A model generated the notes under the pieces. That model saw only the letters and a list, made by a program, of their open reading frames with translations. It was not told the origin of the DNA and searched no databases. From Nocardia testacea NBRC 100365 (GTDB lineage: Bacteria; Actinomycetota; Actinomycetes; Mycobacteriales; Mycobacteriaceae), in contig NZ_BAGJ01000095.1 in NCBI RefSeq assembly GCF_000308775.1, positions 1-60,839 of the forward strand: 60,839 bases of DNA, in the 5' to 3' direction. The position numbers were made by a program, and so were the translations under genes. Below are positions 27,275 to 35,495 of this stretch, piece after piece (positions within the stretch are counted from its first letter, which is position 1; the number at the start of each line of letters is the position of its first letter).

Positions 27275-28402
27275 ATGAAGACCAAAGGCGCTCTCATCTG
27301 GGAATTCGACCAGCCGTGGCAGATCGAGGAGATCGAGCTCGGCGATCCCCGCAAACACGAGGTCAAAGTCCAGCTGGAAGCGGCCGGAATGTGCCACTCC
27401 GACCACCACCTGGTCACCGGCGGCATCCCGATGATGGGATTCCCGGTACTCGGCGGGCACGAGGGCGCCGGCATCGTGACCGAGGTCGGCGAGGGCGTGG
27501 AGGATCTGGCGGTCGGAGACCACGTCGTCCTGTCGTTCATCCCGTCGTGCGGGAAATGCAAATCCTGTCAGGCGGGTCTGCGCAATCTGTGCGATCTCGG
27601 CGCGCTTCTGCTCGCGGGTACTTCGGTGACCGACGGATCGTTCCGGATCCAGGCCCGCGGCCGGGACGTCTACCCGATGGCCCTGCTGGGCACCTTCTCC
27701 CCGTACATGGTGGTGCACCAGAGCTCGGTGGTGAAGATCGATCCGTCGATCCCCTTCGAGGTCGCCTGCCTGGTCGGCTGCGGTGTCACCACCGGGTACG
27801 GGTCGGCCGTCCGCACCGCCGATATCCGGCCGGGCGAGGATGTCGCGATCATCGGCCTCGGCGGTGTGGGCATCTCCGCGTTGCAGGGCGCGGTGCATGC
27901 GGGCGCCCGCTACATCTTCGCGGTCGACCCGGTGCCGTGGAAACGCGAACAGGCCCTGAAATTCGGGGCCACCCACGCCTACGCCACCATCGAGGAGGCG
28001 ACCGCCGGCTGCGCGGAGGTCACCTGGGGCGGAATGGCCAAGAAGGTGATCGTGACCGTCGGCGAGGTACACGGCGAAGACGTCGACAGCTGGATGGGCA
28101 TCACCGCCAAGGCCGGCACCTGCGTCCTCACCGCCATGGGCAGCCTGACCGAGAACAAGACGACCCTGAACCTCGCCATGCTCTCGCTGCTGCAGAAGAA
28201 CCTGCAGGGCACCATCTTCGGTGGCGGCAACCCGCACTACGACATCCCGCACCTGCTGTCGATGTACCAGGTCGGCAAATTGAACCTCGACGATATGGTC
28301 ACCCGGCAGTACCGGCTCGAGGACATCAACGACGGCTATCAGGACATGCTCGCCGGTCGCAATATCCGCGGCATCATCCGCTACACCGACGCGGACCGCT
28401 GA
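27275..28402 (+). CDS. NDMA-dependent, zinc-type alcohol dehydrogenase
   Basis: A 375-residue medium-chain dehydrogenase. GHEGAGIV with the nearby MCHSDHH supplies the catalytic zinc ligands; the structural zinc lobe has CGKCKSC and a further C; GLGGVG is the cofactor motif. The sequence is that of the nicotinoprotein group, which needs N,N-dimethyl-4-nitrosoaniline in vitro and mycofactocin in vivo. It starts an operon with the DapB-like dehydrogenase 60 bases downstream. The alcohol oxidised is unknown. Confidence 0.92.
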   Translation: MKTKGALIWEFDQPWQIEEIELGDPRKHEVKVQLEAAGMCHSDHHLVTGGIPMMGFPVLGGHEGAGIVTEVGEGVEDLAVGDHVVLSFIPSCGKCKSCQAGLRNLCDLGALLLAGTSVTDGSFRIQARGRDVYPMALLGTFSPYMVVHQSSVVKIDPSIPFEVACLVGCGVTTGYGSAVRTADIRPGEDVAIIGLGGVGISALQGAVHAGARYIFAVDPVPWKREQALKFGATHAYATIEEATAGCAEVTWGGMAKKVIVTVGEVHGEDVDSWMGITAKAGTCVLTAMGSLTENKTTLNLAMLSLLQKNLQGTIFGGGNPHYDIPHLLSMYQVGKLNLDDMVTRQYRLEDINDGYQDMLAGRNIRGIIRYTDADR

Positions 28403-28461
28403 GCAAGCCCGGATCACCGGCGCCGGGCCGCCGCGCGCCCGGACAGGGACGAGGAGGACAT

Positions 28462-29541
28462 GTGAGCTACCGGGTTGTGCAGTGGGCCACCGGATCGGTC
28501 GGCCGGGCCGCGCTGCGAGGCATCATCGATCACCCCGAACTGGAACTGGCGGGATGCTGGGTCCACTCGCCGGACAAGCGCGGTCGCGATGTGGGCGAGA
28601 TCCTCGGCCGGTCGCCCCTCGGGGTGACGGCGACCGACAGCCTCGACGAGATCCTCGCGTTGCCCGCCGACGCGGTGGTCTACGCGCCCCTGCTGCCGCG
28701 CGCGGACGAGGTGGCGGCACTGCTGCGGTCGGGGAAGAACGTGGTGACGCCGGTCGGCTGGTTCTATCCCACCGACGAGCAGGACGACCAGGTCCGGCAG
28801 GCCTGCCTGGCGGGCGGGACCACGCTGCACGGCACCGGAATCGACCCCGGCGGCGTCACCGAGGTTTTTCCGCTGATGCTATCGGCCATGTCGGCGGCGG
28901 TCACCTTCGTACGCGGCGAGGAATTCTCCGATATCCGCGGCTACGGCGCGCCCGATGTGGTGCGCCACATCATGCGCTTCGGCGCCTCCCCCGCCGAAGC
29001 CGCCGCGGGCCCGATGGCCCGGTTGCTCGACGGCGGCTTCCGTCAATCGGTCCGGATGATCCTGGATACCCTGGGTTTCGCCGGGACGCCGGAGATCCGC
29101 ACGGTGCACGAGACGGCAGTCGCGACCGCACCGATCGAATCACCCATCGGCACCATCGAACCCGGGCAGGTGGCCGGCCAGCGCTTCCATTGGGAGGCGG
29201 TGACCGGCGGCGAAACCGTCGTACGCATCGGGGTCAACTGGCTGATGGGCCAGCAGCATCTCGACCCGCCCTGGACACTCGGCGCCGACGGCGAGCGGTT
29301 CGAGATCGAGATCGACGGTGATCCGGGCACTTTCGTCACCATCCGCGGGTGGCAATCCCAACCCGGCGACCCGCCGGAGGCCGAGAACCCGGGGATCGCC
29401 GCCACCGCCGCGCACTGTGTCAACGCCGTCCCGTACGTCTGCGCGGCCGAACCCGGTATCCGCACCTCGGTCGAACTACCGATGGTGGCGGGTCGGGCCC
29501 ATCCGCGGTTCACGACCGGGGTCCGCCCGCCGCAGGGCTGA
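28462..29541 (+). CDS. Dihydrodipicolinate reductase-like dehydrogenase
   Basis: A 359-residue protein. The N-terminal NAD(P)-binding fold (VVQWATGSVGRAALRGI, then LAGCWVHSPDKRGRDVG) matches the DapB N-domain family common in actinobacterial sterol and alcohol catabolism. It is not a lysine-pathway enzyme; the C-terminal half differs. The GTG start at 28462 follows a strong GAGGAGG. It lies directly behind the NDMA-dependent alcohol dehydrogenase, so it probably acts on a product of that enzyme (inference). Confidence 0.85.
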   Translation: MSYRVVQWATGSVGRAALRGIIDHPELELAGCWVHSPDKRGRDVGEILGRSPLGVTATDSLDEILALPADAVVYAPLLPRADEVAALLRSGKNVVTPVGWFYPTDEQDDQVRQACLAGGTTLHGTGIDPGGVTEVFPLMLSAMSAAVTFVRGEEFSDIRGYGAPDVVRHIMRFGASPAEAAAGPMARLLDGGFRQSVRMILDTLGFAGTPEIRTVHETAVATAPIESPIGTIEPGQVAGQRFHWEAVTGGETVVRIGVNWLMGQQHLDPPWTLGADGERFEIEIDGDPGTFVTIRGWQSQPGDPPEAENPGIAATAAHCVNAVPYVCAAEPGIRTSVELPMVAGRAHPRFTTGVRPPQG

Positions 29542-29544
29542 CCG

Positions 29545-29970
29545 CTAGGCGCGCCGCAACGCCAGGACCGGAATGGTGCGGAAACCGGCCGCCTTCTGCT
29601 CGTATTCGGCGAAACCGGGATAGCGGCGGGCCTGTTCGCCGAAGATGCGGTCGCGCTCCGCGCCGGTCACCTCTGTGACGGTCACGGGGTAGGTCTCGGT
29701 ACCCCGCTCCACTGTGGCCTCCCCGGCCGCGGTCAGGTTGTGGTACCAGTCCGGATTCGTCGGCGCGCCCGCCTTGCTGGCGAACACGTAGACGAGGCCG
29801 TCGGGGTCCTGCTCATCGGCCAGATACATCATCGGGGTCACCGATTCCCGACCGGTGCGTCGGCCGCGATGGTGCACCAGGGCCATCGGGGCCCCCTCGA
29901 AGAAGCCGCCGACCCGCCCCTCGTTGGCCCGGAATTCCGCGATGATCCGGTCGTTCCAGTCGTCTGCCAT
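29545..29970 (-). CDS. F420-dependent quinone reductase/nitroreductase, Ddn family
   Basis: A 141-residue split-barrel protein of the deazaflavin-dependent nitroreductase family. MALVHHRGRRTGRESVTPMMY and DWYHNLTAAGEATVE are its signatures. The family reduces quinones and protects against oxidative stress using reduced F420. The start is the ATG at 29968-29970; an ATG three codons earlier (29977-29979) is equally possible. The stop lies four bases from the stop of the DapB-like gene, tail to tail. Confidence 0.87.
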   Translation of the reverse strand: MADDWNDRIIAEFRANEGRVGGFFEGAPMALVHHRGRRTGRESVTPMMYLADEQDPDGLVYVFASKAGAPTNPDWYHNLTAAGEATVERGTETYPVTVTEVTGAERDRIFGEQARRYPGFAEYEQKAAGFRTIPVLALRRA

Positions 29971-30058
29971 ACCCGGCATTATGCAACCGCGCACCGGCCG
30001 GGTCCGCACTCCCGGCCGCGCGGCGGGTCATCGCCGGGCGGCTGTCACACTACGGATC

Positions 30059-30214
30059 ATGGCGTTCACCGACGACCCCGACGGCGACCGGTTCTTCGCG
30101 CTGCGCACCTTCTTCGCCCTCGTCACCCTGGCCGGCCGTTTCCGTCGCCACGGCGGCCGGCCGGTCTGCCTGGAAATCGAACTGGCGGGCGACCTGCCCC
30201 TGCTCCGGCGGTGA
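30059..30214 (+). CDS. Hypothetical small protein
   Basis: A 51-residue frame, MAFTDDPDGDRFFALRTFF..., with good actinobacterial codon use and a composition (acidic start, Phe/Leu-rich helix, basic middle) like a real small cytosolic protein. No SD is obvious before the ATG at 30059. No family is recognised; it could still be accidental. Confidence 0.4.
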   Translation: MAFTDDPDGDRFFALRTFFALVTLAGRFRRHGGRPVCLEIELAGDLPLLRR

Positions 30215-30290
30215 ACAGCGCCGGCCCGCGCGGAGGCCGGACCCGGGGGAACCTTCTGCGGCCGTGGCGCCGGTTACCGCGGCGCGGCGG

Positions 30291-30905
30291 TCACCGGAGG
30301 CACAGCGGCGTGATATCGGAGCGGCCGCCGGTGGTGGGGGAGCTCAGATACATGCACGGCGTCTGCCCCGCCGCGGTGATGGCGGCCTTCACCCGGTCCC
30401 AGGTCGGCGCGTCGAGCGCGGCCGAGCGCGCCAGTACGAAACCCGACAGGCGGCTCGGATCGGTCACCAGCGCCCAGGAGTAGTCGGGGGCCAGCGCGGT
30501 GACGATGTAGTTCGTCGGGCCGTCGAGCGAGTCCTGACCCGGCACTCCGGGGAAGCCGACGTGCAGTTGGGCGCCGGTCACCGGGTCGTTCACCCTCGCC
30601 GTACCGCGGATCTCGTTACGACCTCCGGACCAGGTCGTACAGGAATTGTGGACGGCGACGTCGCCCTGCGGGTCGAGCGTGTACTGCGCGCGGGTGTCGC
30701 GCGCGCAGTCGAGATTGAACGGCTGGGGCACCGCGGCGAGCTGGTTCCAGTCGCCGAGGTAGCGGTTCAGGTCCAATGCGGGAACCGGCGCGGGGCCGGA
30801 GGGCAATGGCGGCTGGGCGGCCGCGCCACCGGCGGCGAGGGTACCGAGTGACGTCAGAGCGGCCACGAGGCCGGCGATGCGGCGAACTGCGCGATGTGCT
30901 GTCAC
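30291..30905 (-). CDS. Secreted lipocalin-family protein
   Basis: A 204-residue protein with a Sec signal peptide (ending AAGGAAAQ) and a Blc-type lipocalin barrel: LNRYLGDWNQLAAVPQPFNLDCARD, then the VHNSCTTW and LVTDPSRLSGFVLAR strands. Two Cys pairs could form disulfides. It binds a lipid outside the membrane. The GTG at 30903-30905 follows GAGGAG at good spacing. In many bacteria such a lipocalin belongs to a LitR/CarH-controlled gene set, and a repeat operator lies directly upstream here. Confidence 0.87.
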   Translation of the reverse strand: MTAHRAVRRIAGLVAALTSLGTLAAGGAAAQPPLPSGPAPVPALDLNRYLGDWNQLAAVPQPFNLDCARDTRAQYTLDPQGDVAVHNSCTTWSGGRNEIRGTARVNDPVTGAQLHVGFPGVPGQDSLDGPTNYIVTALAPDYSWALVTDPSRLSGFVLARSAALDAPTWDRVKAAITAAGQTPCMYLSSPTTGGRSDITPLCLR

Positions 30906-30951
30906 GAAAACTCCTCGCGTTCGGCGGTGTGCGACCACTTTAACCCATATA

Positions 30952-30983
30952 GATGCATAATCGATGCATACCCTATCGATGCA
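30952..30983. promoter_or_regulatory. Three GATGCA repeats between the lipocalin and 30993 genes: probable CarH/LitR operator
   Basis: GATGCA occurs at 30952, 30963 and 30978. The first pair is spaced exactly 11 bp, the helical pitch seen in the tandem direct-repeat operators of CarH proteins. The same 11-bp-spaced pair recurs at 32405-32421. It lies between two divergent start sites, near the lipocalin promoter. The regulator is presumably the MerR protein at 31440; the assignment is inference. Confidence 0.65.
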
Positions 30984-30992
30984 GGAGGATAG

Positions 30993-31358
30993 ATGGTAGC
31001 TATGGGTCGCGCCCGAGCGATGGGAGCGGCCACGGCGTGTTACGGACCGGCCGTGGCGGTCCGCCCGGCGGTGCCACTGGGCCCGTGCGGCCGGGACGAC
31101 GAGGATCCCGCCCGCCGCGCGCCGGCCCGGACGACCGCGTACCGGGATATCGCCTCGGGCCTCGGCATGACACTCGCCCCGACACCGGCCGCCCTGCGGA
31201 TGGCCACGGACTGCCGGGTGCTCGCCGATCTGTCCGACGCCGGGGTCCTCGCCGCGGCGCTGCGCGGTCGGCCGCAACGGACCGAGGCCGTAGCGGTGGC
31301 CGCCGGCCGGGGCCTGCCGTGCGGCGCGGCGGGCCTGACCGCGACGAGGACACGGTGA
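30993..31358 (+). CDS. Unrecognised ORF behind the repeat operator
   Basis: A 121-residue frame starting at an ATG with AGGAGG four bases upstream; the SD touches the third GATGCA repeat. The middle (AYRDIASGLGMTLAPTPAALRMATD) has coding character, while the first 40 and last 30 residues are Arg/Ala/Pro-rich and odd. It may be the shortened relic of a gene of the LitR set, or a true small protein. No family is recognised. Confidence 0.4.
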   Translation: MVAMGRARAMGAATACYGPAVAVRPAVPLGPCGRDDEDPARRAPARTTAYRDIASGLGMTLAPTPAALRMATDCRVLADLSDAGVLAAALRGRPQRTEAVAVAAGRGLPCGAAGLTATRTR

Positions 31359-31439
31359 ACTCCATCGGGCAACCCCCGCGCCCACGCCGAAGTCCCGGGT
31401 CCACCGGCGACGGCGAAGCGGGACAGGCAGAATAAGACG

Positions 31440-32282
31440 ATGCCCGACGGTTCCGCCTCCGCCTCCGACGCGGCCGGTTACACCGTCCGCGCGGTCGCCG
31501 AGCGGCTCGGTATCCCGACCGCCACCCTGCGTAGCTGGAACCGTCGCTACGAGATCGGTCCCACCGGCCACCGGCCGGGCACCCACCGGCTGTACACCGA
31601 AGCCGATATCGCCCAGCTCGATCGGATGCTGGAACTCATTCGCGGGGGCGCCACCCCGGCGGGCGCGGCGGCCTCGGTCCGCACGCCGGCCGTCGCCCCG
31701 GGTGATCTGTCCTCGCTGCTGGCCGCCGCCTTCGCCCTCGACTACCGCTCGCTGACAGCGCAATTGGCCGCCGCCCTGCGGGCCTATGGCGTGGCCGACA
31801 CCTGGGAACGCCTGTGCCGCCCCGCTTTCGCCGAGATCGTCGCCCGCCAGCTGGGCGGCGAGGGATGCATCGATGTCGAGCATCTGCTCTCGTGGTGCAT
31901 CACCTCGGCGCTGCACCGCAACAATCCGCCGGAGCGGCTGCGCCCGCGGCCCATCGTGCTGGCCTGCACCGGCGGCGAAGCCCACGCGCTTCCCCTCGAA
32001 GTACTGCGGGCCGCCTTGGCCGAACGCGAGATCGGCGCGCAGATGCTCGGGGCCGATGTGCCCACCACCGCCCTCGCCGACACCCTCGCGCGGCTGGACC
32101 GGCCGGCCGAACTGGTGCTGTGGTCACAGCACGAGTCGACCGCCCTGACCTCCAGCGTGCGCGCCGGCACCGATGCCGGCGCGCAGGTCTTCGTCGGCGG
32201 CCCGGGCTGGGAGGCGGTCATCCTCCCGCCGACGGTCGAACGCCTGGCGAGCCTGCCCGAGGCGGTCCGGCGACTCGGCTGA
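31440..32282 (+). CDS. MerR-family regulator with C-terminal cobalamin-binding domain (CarH/LitR type)
   Basis: A 280-residue regulator. The MerR helix-turn-helix is at about residues 15-75 (AVAERLGIPTATLRSWNRRY, then GTHRLYTEADI). A helical cap and a B12-binding Rossmann-like domain follow. The latter shows GGEAHALPLEVLRAAL (the E-x-H of the lower cobalt ligand) and IGAQMLGADVPTTAL. The cap keeps the Trp and Glu of the W-x9-E-H motif, but the final His is Ile. In Thermus CarH, adenosylcobalamin makes a DNA-binding tetramer that light breaks. Its likely sites are the GATGCA repeats on both sides. Confidence 0.87.
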   Translation: MPDGSASASDAAGYTVRAVAERLGIPTATLRSWNRRYEIGPTGHRPGTHRLYTEADIAQLDRMLELIRGGATPAGAAASVRTPAVAPGDLSSLLAAAFALDYRSLTAQLAAALRAYGVADTWERLCRPAFAEIVARQLGGEGCIDVEHLLSWCITSALHRNNPPERLRPRPIVLACTGGEAHALPLEVLRAALAEREIGAQMLGADVPTTALADTLARLDRPAELVLWSQHESTALTSSVRAGTDAGAQVFVGGPGWEAVILPPTVERLASLPEAVRRLG

Positions 32283-32404
32283 GCCCGGTCCTACCCGCTC
32301 ACTCACCACACCCATCCGGCGCACCGGATACGGCGAACCACCTCGCGGCCGTATGACCCGAGGGCCCTGTGTACCGGCACCCGGGTCGCCTTAGACCACA
32401 AAAC

Positions 32405-32421
32405 GATGCATACTCGATGCA
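32405..32421. promoter_or_regulatory. GATGCA direct repeat (11-bp spacing) before the relic/SDR unit
   Basis: GATGCA at 32405-32410 and 32416-32421, in the context CGATGCATAC-TCGATGCA, matches the site at 30952-30968 in 16 of 17 positions. It sits about 40 bases before the ATG at 32458 and probably controls the relic and the SDR gene behind it. Confidence 0.65.
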
Positions 32422-32457
32422 GAGAAGCGGCCGATGGTCGCCGAGCGGAGGAGTGTG

Positions 32458-32829
32458 ATGGTCGATCAGGGCAAACCGGACCGGACCGGGCGCCGGGTCG
32501 CGGTGGTGGGCAGCGGAGTGACCGGCCTCACGGTCGCCTGGGTGCTCGACGGCTCAGCGCGGCCCTCCGCTCGGCTGTTCGCCGACACCGTGGCCACCGG
32601 CACCGGACTGCGGGTCACCGAGCGATTCTCGATGGGCGGGCACTACGCGCACACGCCGCGCCTGTGGCAAGAACGTTTCGATGGGTATACCGACCGGACG
32701 AGCGCGCTCGGCTTCGATCCGTGTTCCAGCGCATGTGGGCGGTTCTATCCGGACTGTGCCGGGGCGGGCTTCCGCAGCGGCTACCTGGATGTCGAGCGAT
32801 TCGTGCTGATGAGACGAGGCGAGGTGTGA
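32458..32829 (+). pseudogene. Deletion relic: FAD amine oxidase N-terminus joined to a CFA-synthase-like C-terminus
   Basis: The frame begins with a flavin/NAD-binding motif, RVAVVGSGVTGLTVAWVL, typical of the NAD(P)-binding FAD amine oxidases of LitR gene sets. After about 45 residues it changes to a stretch that reads like the end of a cyclopropane-fatty-acid-synthase-like methyltransferase (GLRVTERFS, YAHTPRLWQERFD, SALGFDP, GAGFRSGYLDV). Between FDP and RFY the frame is wrong: a second frame reads VFQRMW there, so two compensating indels lie near 32720-32738. A good SD (GGAGGA) precedes the ATG. The protein cannot be functional as either enzyme. Confidence 0.75.
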
Positions 32830-32833
32830 TCCG

Positions 32834-33796
32834 ATGATCCGTACAGTCGACGCTCTACTCGACCGGACGATAGTGCCCGGCTACACCCGCCTCGGCTACC
32901 ACCTGCGCAAGGTCTCCTGGACCCGGGACGATCCGCCCACCGGCGCCCTGCGCGGAAAAACCGCCCTGGTCACCGGCGCGAACTCGGGAATCGGGAAATC
33001 GATCGCCACTCGCCTCGCGGGCCTGGGCGCACACACCGTGCTCGCGGTCCGGGACCCGGGCCGCGGCGAGCGGGCCCGCCGGGAGATCCTCGACGCCGTT
33101 CCCACCGCGCAGGTGGAACTCGCATTGTGCGATATCGCCGAACCCGGCAGCGTCGACGCCTGCGCGCGGGCCCTGGGCCAACGGCACAAGGCGGTGGACG
33201 TACTCGTGCACAATGCGGGCGTACTCCCCAGCGGCCGCACCGAGAACTCCGCCGGGCACGAGCTGAGCCTCGCCACCCATGTGCTCGGTCCCCTGCGCCT
33301 CACCGACCGGCTCTCTCCGCAACTCGCCGCCGGCGACGCCCGGATCATCTTCGTGGCCTCCGGCGGGATGTACACCCAGGCACTGCCGGTCCGAGATCCG
33401 GAATACCGCAGCGGTGAATACCGCGGCGCCACCGCCTATGCCCGCACCAAGCGGATGCAGGTGGCATTCGGTCCGCTACTGGACGGACGTCTCGCCGACC
33501 ACGGCGTCAGCGTGCACAGTATGCATCCGGGCTGGGTCGCCACCCCGGGCGTCACCGCCGCTCTCCCTCGTTTCAGTTCCGCGCTGCGCCCGGCGATGCG
33601 CACCGCCGCCGAGGGCGCCGATACCGCGGTCTGGCTGGCCACCACCACCCCGGCGCCGCTGTCCGGTCATTTCTGGCACGACCGGCGCATCCGCGGCGAG
33701 CACTATCTGCGCCACACCCGTTATCCGGAAACCCATCTGCTATCTCTGTGGGAATACTGCCTCGACGCGGCGGACGTGCCGTTGCACCCGCACTGA
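32834..33796 (+). CDS. SDR family oxidoreductase of the CarH/LitR-linked set
   Basis: A 320-residue SDR: TGANSGIGKSIATRLAGLG at about residue 44, VHNAGVLPSG, the Ser of VASGGMY and the catalytic YARTK. It has an N-terminal extension (MIRTVDALLDRTIVPGYTRLGY) as in the membrane-associated SDRs encoded beside lipocalin, amine oxidase and CFA-like genes. It starts four bases after the relic's stop and depends on the same promoter. The substrate is unknown, probably a lipid. Confidence 0.87.
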   Translation: MIRTVDALLDRTIVPGYTRLGYHLRKVSWTRDDPPTGALRGKTALVTGANSGIGKSIATRLAGLGAHTVLAVRDPGRGERARREILDAVPTAQVELALCDIAEPGSVDACARALGQRHKAVDVLVHNAGVLPSGRTENSAGHELSLATHVLGPLRLTDRLSPQLAAGDARIIFVASGGMYTQALPVRDPEYRSGEYRGATAYARTKRMQVAFGPLLDGRLADHGVSVHSMHPGWVATPGVTAALPRFSSALRPAMRTAAEGADTAVWLATTTPAPLSGHFWHDRRIRGEHYLRHTRYPETHLLSLWEYCLDAADVPLHPH

Positions 33797-33921
33797 CCCC
33801 CGATCCGCCCCGGCGCCCGGACTCGCCGGCGGGTCCGGAGCCGGCGACCGATTAATTCCGCTCGCCCACGCCGTCGTTCACAGTGAGCCCGCGTGGATCT
33901 CGTGCGAGAAGGAGTCTTTCG

Positions 33922-35031
33922 ATGCCGGATACCGACCACGACCCGGCCGCCCCACGGCGGCTGAGCCAGCATCCGACCGTCCAGCGGATGGCCGGCCGGG
34001 AGCGCGCGAAACCCGATCCGGTCCTCGCCGCCGACCGGCTCCGCGAGATCTGCCTGGACGCGGGCGCCGACGATGTGGGGTTCGTCGCCGTCGAGGACCC
34101 GCGGGTGGCCGACGAACTCGAGCACGCCCGGGCCATCCTGCCCACCGCGCGCACCTTCGTCTCGTTCTGTGTGCGGATGAACCGGGACAATCTGCGCAGT
34201 CCGCAGCGCAGTCTCGCCAACACCGAGTTCAATCACGCGGACGACGAGACCAATGCGGTATCCCGCCGGATCACCCGGGCGCTTCAGGATGCCGGTTATC
34301 GAGCGGTCTATCCCGCGCCGGGATATCCGATGGAGGTGCAGCAGTTTCCCGGGCGTATCTGGGTGATCGCGCACAAGGTGGTGGCCGAGGCCGCCGGTCT
34401 GGGCGTCATGGGCATCCATCGCAATGTGATCCACCCCCGGTTCGGTAATTTCATCCTGCTCGGCACGGTGGTCACCGACGCGGTGATCGACACTCCGAGC
34501 GCCGCCCTGGATTTCAATCCCTGCCTCGAATGCAAACTGTGTGTCTCCGCCTGCCCGATCGGCGCGATCACCCCGGGCGGGGGTTTCGATTTCCAGGCCT
34601 GTTACACGCACAACTACCGGGAATTCATGGGCGGCTTCACCGATTGGGCCGAAACGATCGCCGACAGTACCGACCGCGACGATTACCGGCGGCGGGTCGG
34701 TACGGGCGAATCGTTCTCCATGTGGCAGAGCCTGTCATTCAAACCGAACTACAAGGCCGGCTACTGCATGGCCGTGTGCCCGGCCGGCGAGGATGTGATC
34801 GGCGCCTACCTCGACGACCGCCGGGCACACCTCGACGAGGTGGTCCGCCCGCTGCAGAGCAAGAGCGAACCCGTATACGTGCTCCCCGGTTCGGCGGCCG
34901 AAGAGCATGTGGCGCGCCGCTTCCCGAACAAGACCCCGCAGCAGGTCACCAATGGTTTCCCGGACGAGGTCAACGATCTGCTCGACCAGATCGGACCGCG
35001 CCCGCGGGGCAGCGCCGGCGGGACGGCGTAG
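33922..35031 (+). CDS. 4Fe-4S protein, QueG/reductive-dehalogenase-like
   Basis: The 369-residue protein has one complete ferredoxin-type motif, CLECKLCVSACP, near residue 200 and a reduced second set (a lone Cys in FQACYTHN, then GYCMAVCP). The N-terminal part (LREICLDAGADDVGFVAVEDP) matches the domain that holds cobalamin in epoxyqueuosine reductase and reductive dehalogenases. The start is the ATG at 33922, with AAGGAG seven bases upstream. Whether it binds B12 is open; the substrate is unknown. It is not QueG itself, because the second cluster is altered. Confidence 0.75.
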   Translation: MPDTDHDPAAPRRLSQHPTVQRMAGRERAKPDPVLAADRLREICLDAGADDVGFVAVEDPRVADELEHARAILPTARTFVSFCVRMNRDNLRSPQRSLANTEFNHADDETNAVSRRITRALQDAGYRAVYPAPGYPMEVQQFPGRIWVIAHKVVAEAAGLGVMGIHRNVIHPRFGNFILLGTVVTDAVIDTPSAALDFNPCLECKLCVSACPIGAITPGGGFDFQACYTHNYREFMGGFTDWAETIADSTDRDDYRRRVGTGESFSMWQSLSFKPNYKAGYCMAVCPAGEDVIGAYLDDRRAHLDEVVRPLQSKSEPVYVLPGSAAEEHVARRFPNKTPQQVTNGFPDEVNDLLDQIGPRPRGSAGGTA

Positions 35032-35189
35032 ACCTGGTCCGCTCCCCCGGTGAGACGTCCCCTCCACCGGCCCGCTCGAGCCGGTGACCACCCTGGTCGG
35101 CGTCGACACCGCCCACAGCCGGGCTCGGCCGCGGAGCGGGCAGGGCAGCGGCTTCGGCAAGGGCGAGCGGCGGCTGTGAGACTCTGGCT

Positions 35190-35495
35190 ATGACGAAACA
35201 CCTTGCCGGAACCGTGAAATCGACTGTCATTGCGGGGACCTTGTCCCGGCTGGTGTGCGGGATGGCGGCGTTGGTGGTGTTCGCGTGGTGGTGGAAGGTC
35301 GGACCGCACTCGGTGAGCTGCTATTACGCCGGCTACGAGCCGGGCGACGATACGGCGTTCGCGGGGATGGCGGCGATGATGTGGCCAGCACGCTGGGTAT
35401 GGATCGGTGTCGTCGCGGCGCCCACCCTCGCCGGGGTGTTACTCGGTGTGCTCGCCACACGCCTGGGGCTGCGGGTGGGGCGGATCAGCGAGTAG
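35190..35495 (+). CDS. Small two-span membrane protein
   Basis: A 101-residue protein with two hydrophobic helices (about residues 16-35 and 66-93) joined by a loop with one Cys and several aromatic and acidic residues (SVSCYYAGYEPGDD). It is basic at both ends. No SD is obvious before the ATG at 35190. No family is recognised. Confidence 0.55.
   Translation: MTKHLAGTVKSTVIAGTLSRLVCGMAALVVFAWWWKVGPHSVSCYYAGYEPGDDTAFAGMAAMMWPARWVWIGVVAAPTLAGVLLGVLATRLGLRVGRISE

Noticed and set aside
33922..35031. queG (epoxyqueuosine reductase)
   Set aside because: The second cluster motif is incomplete and the C-terminal region differs, so only a family-level name is justified.
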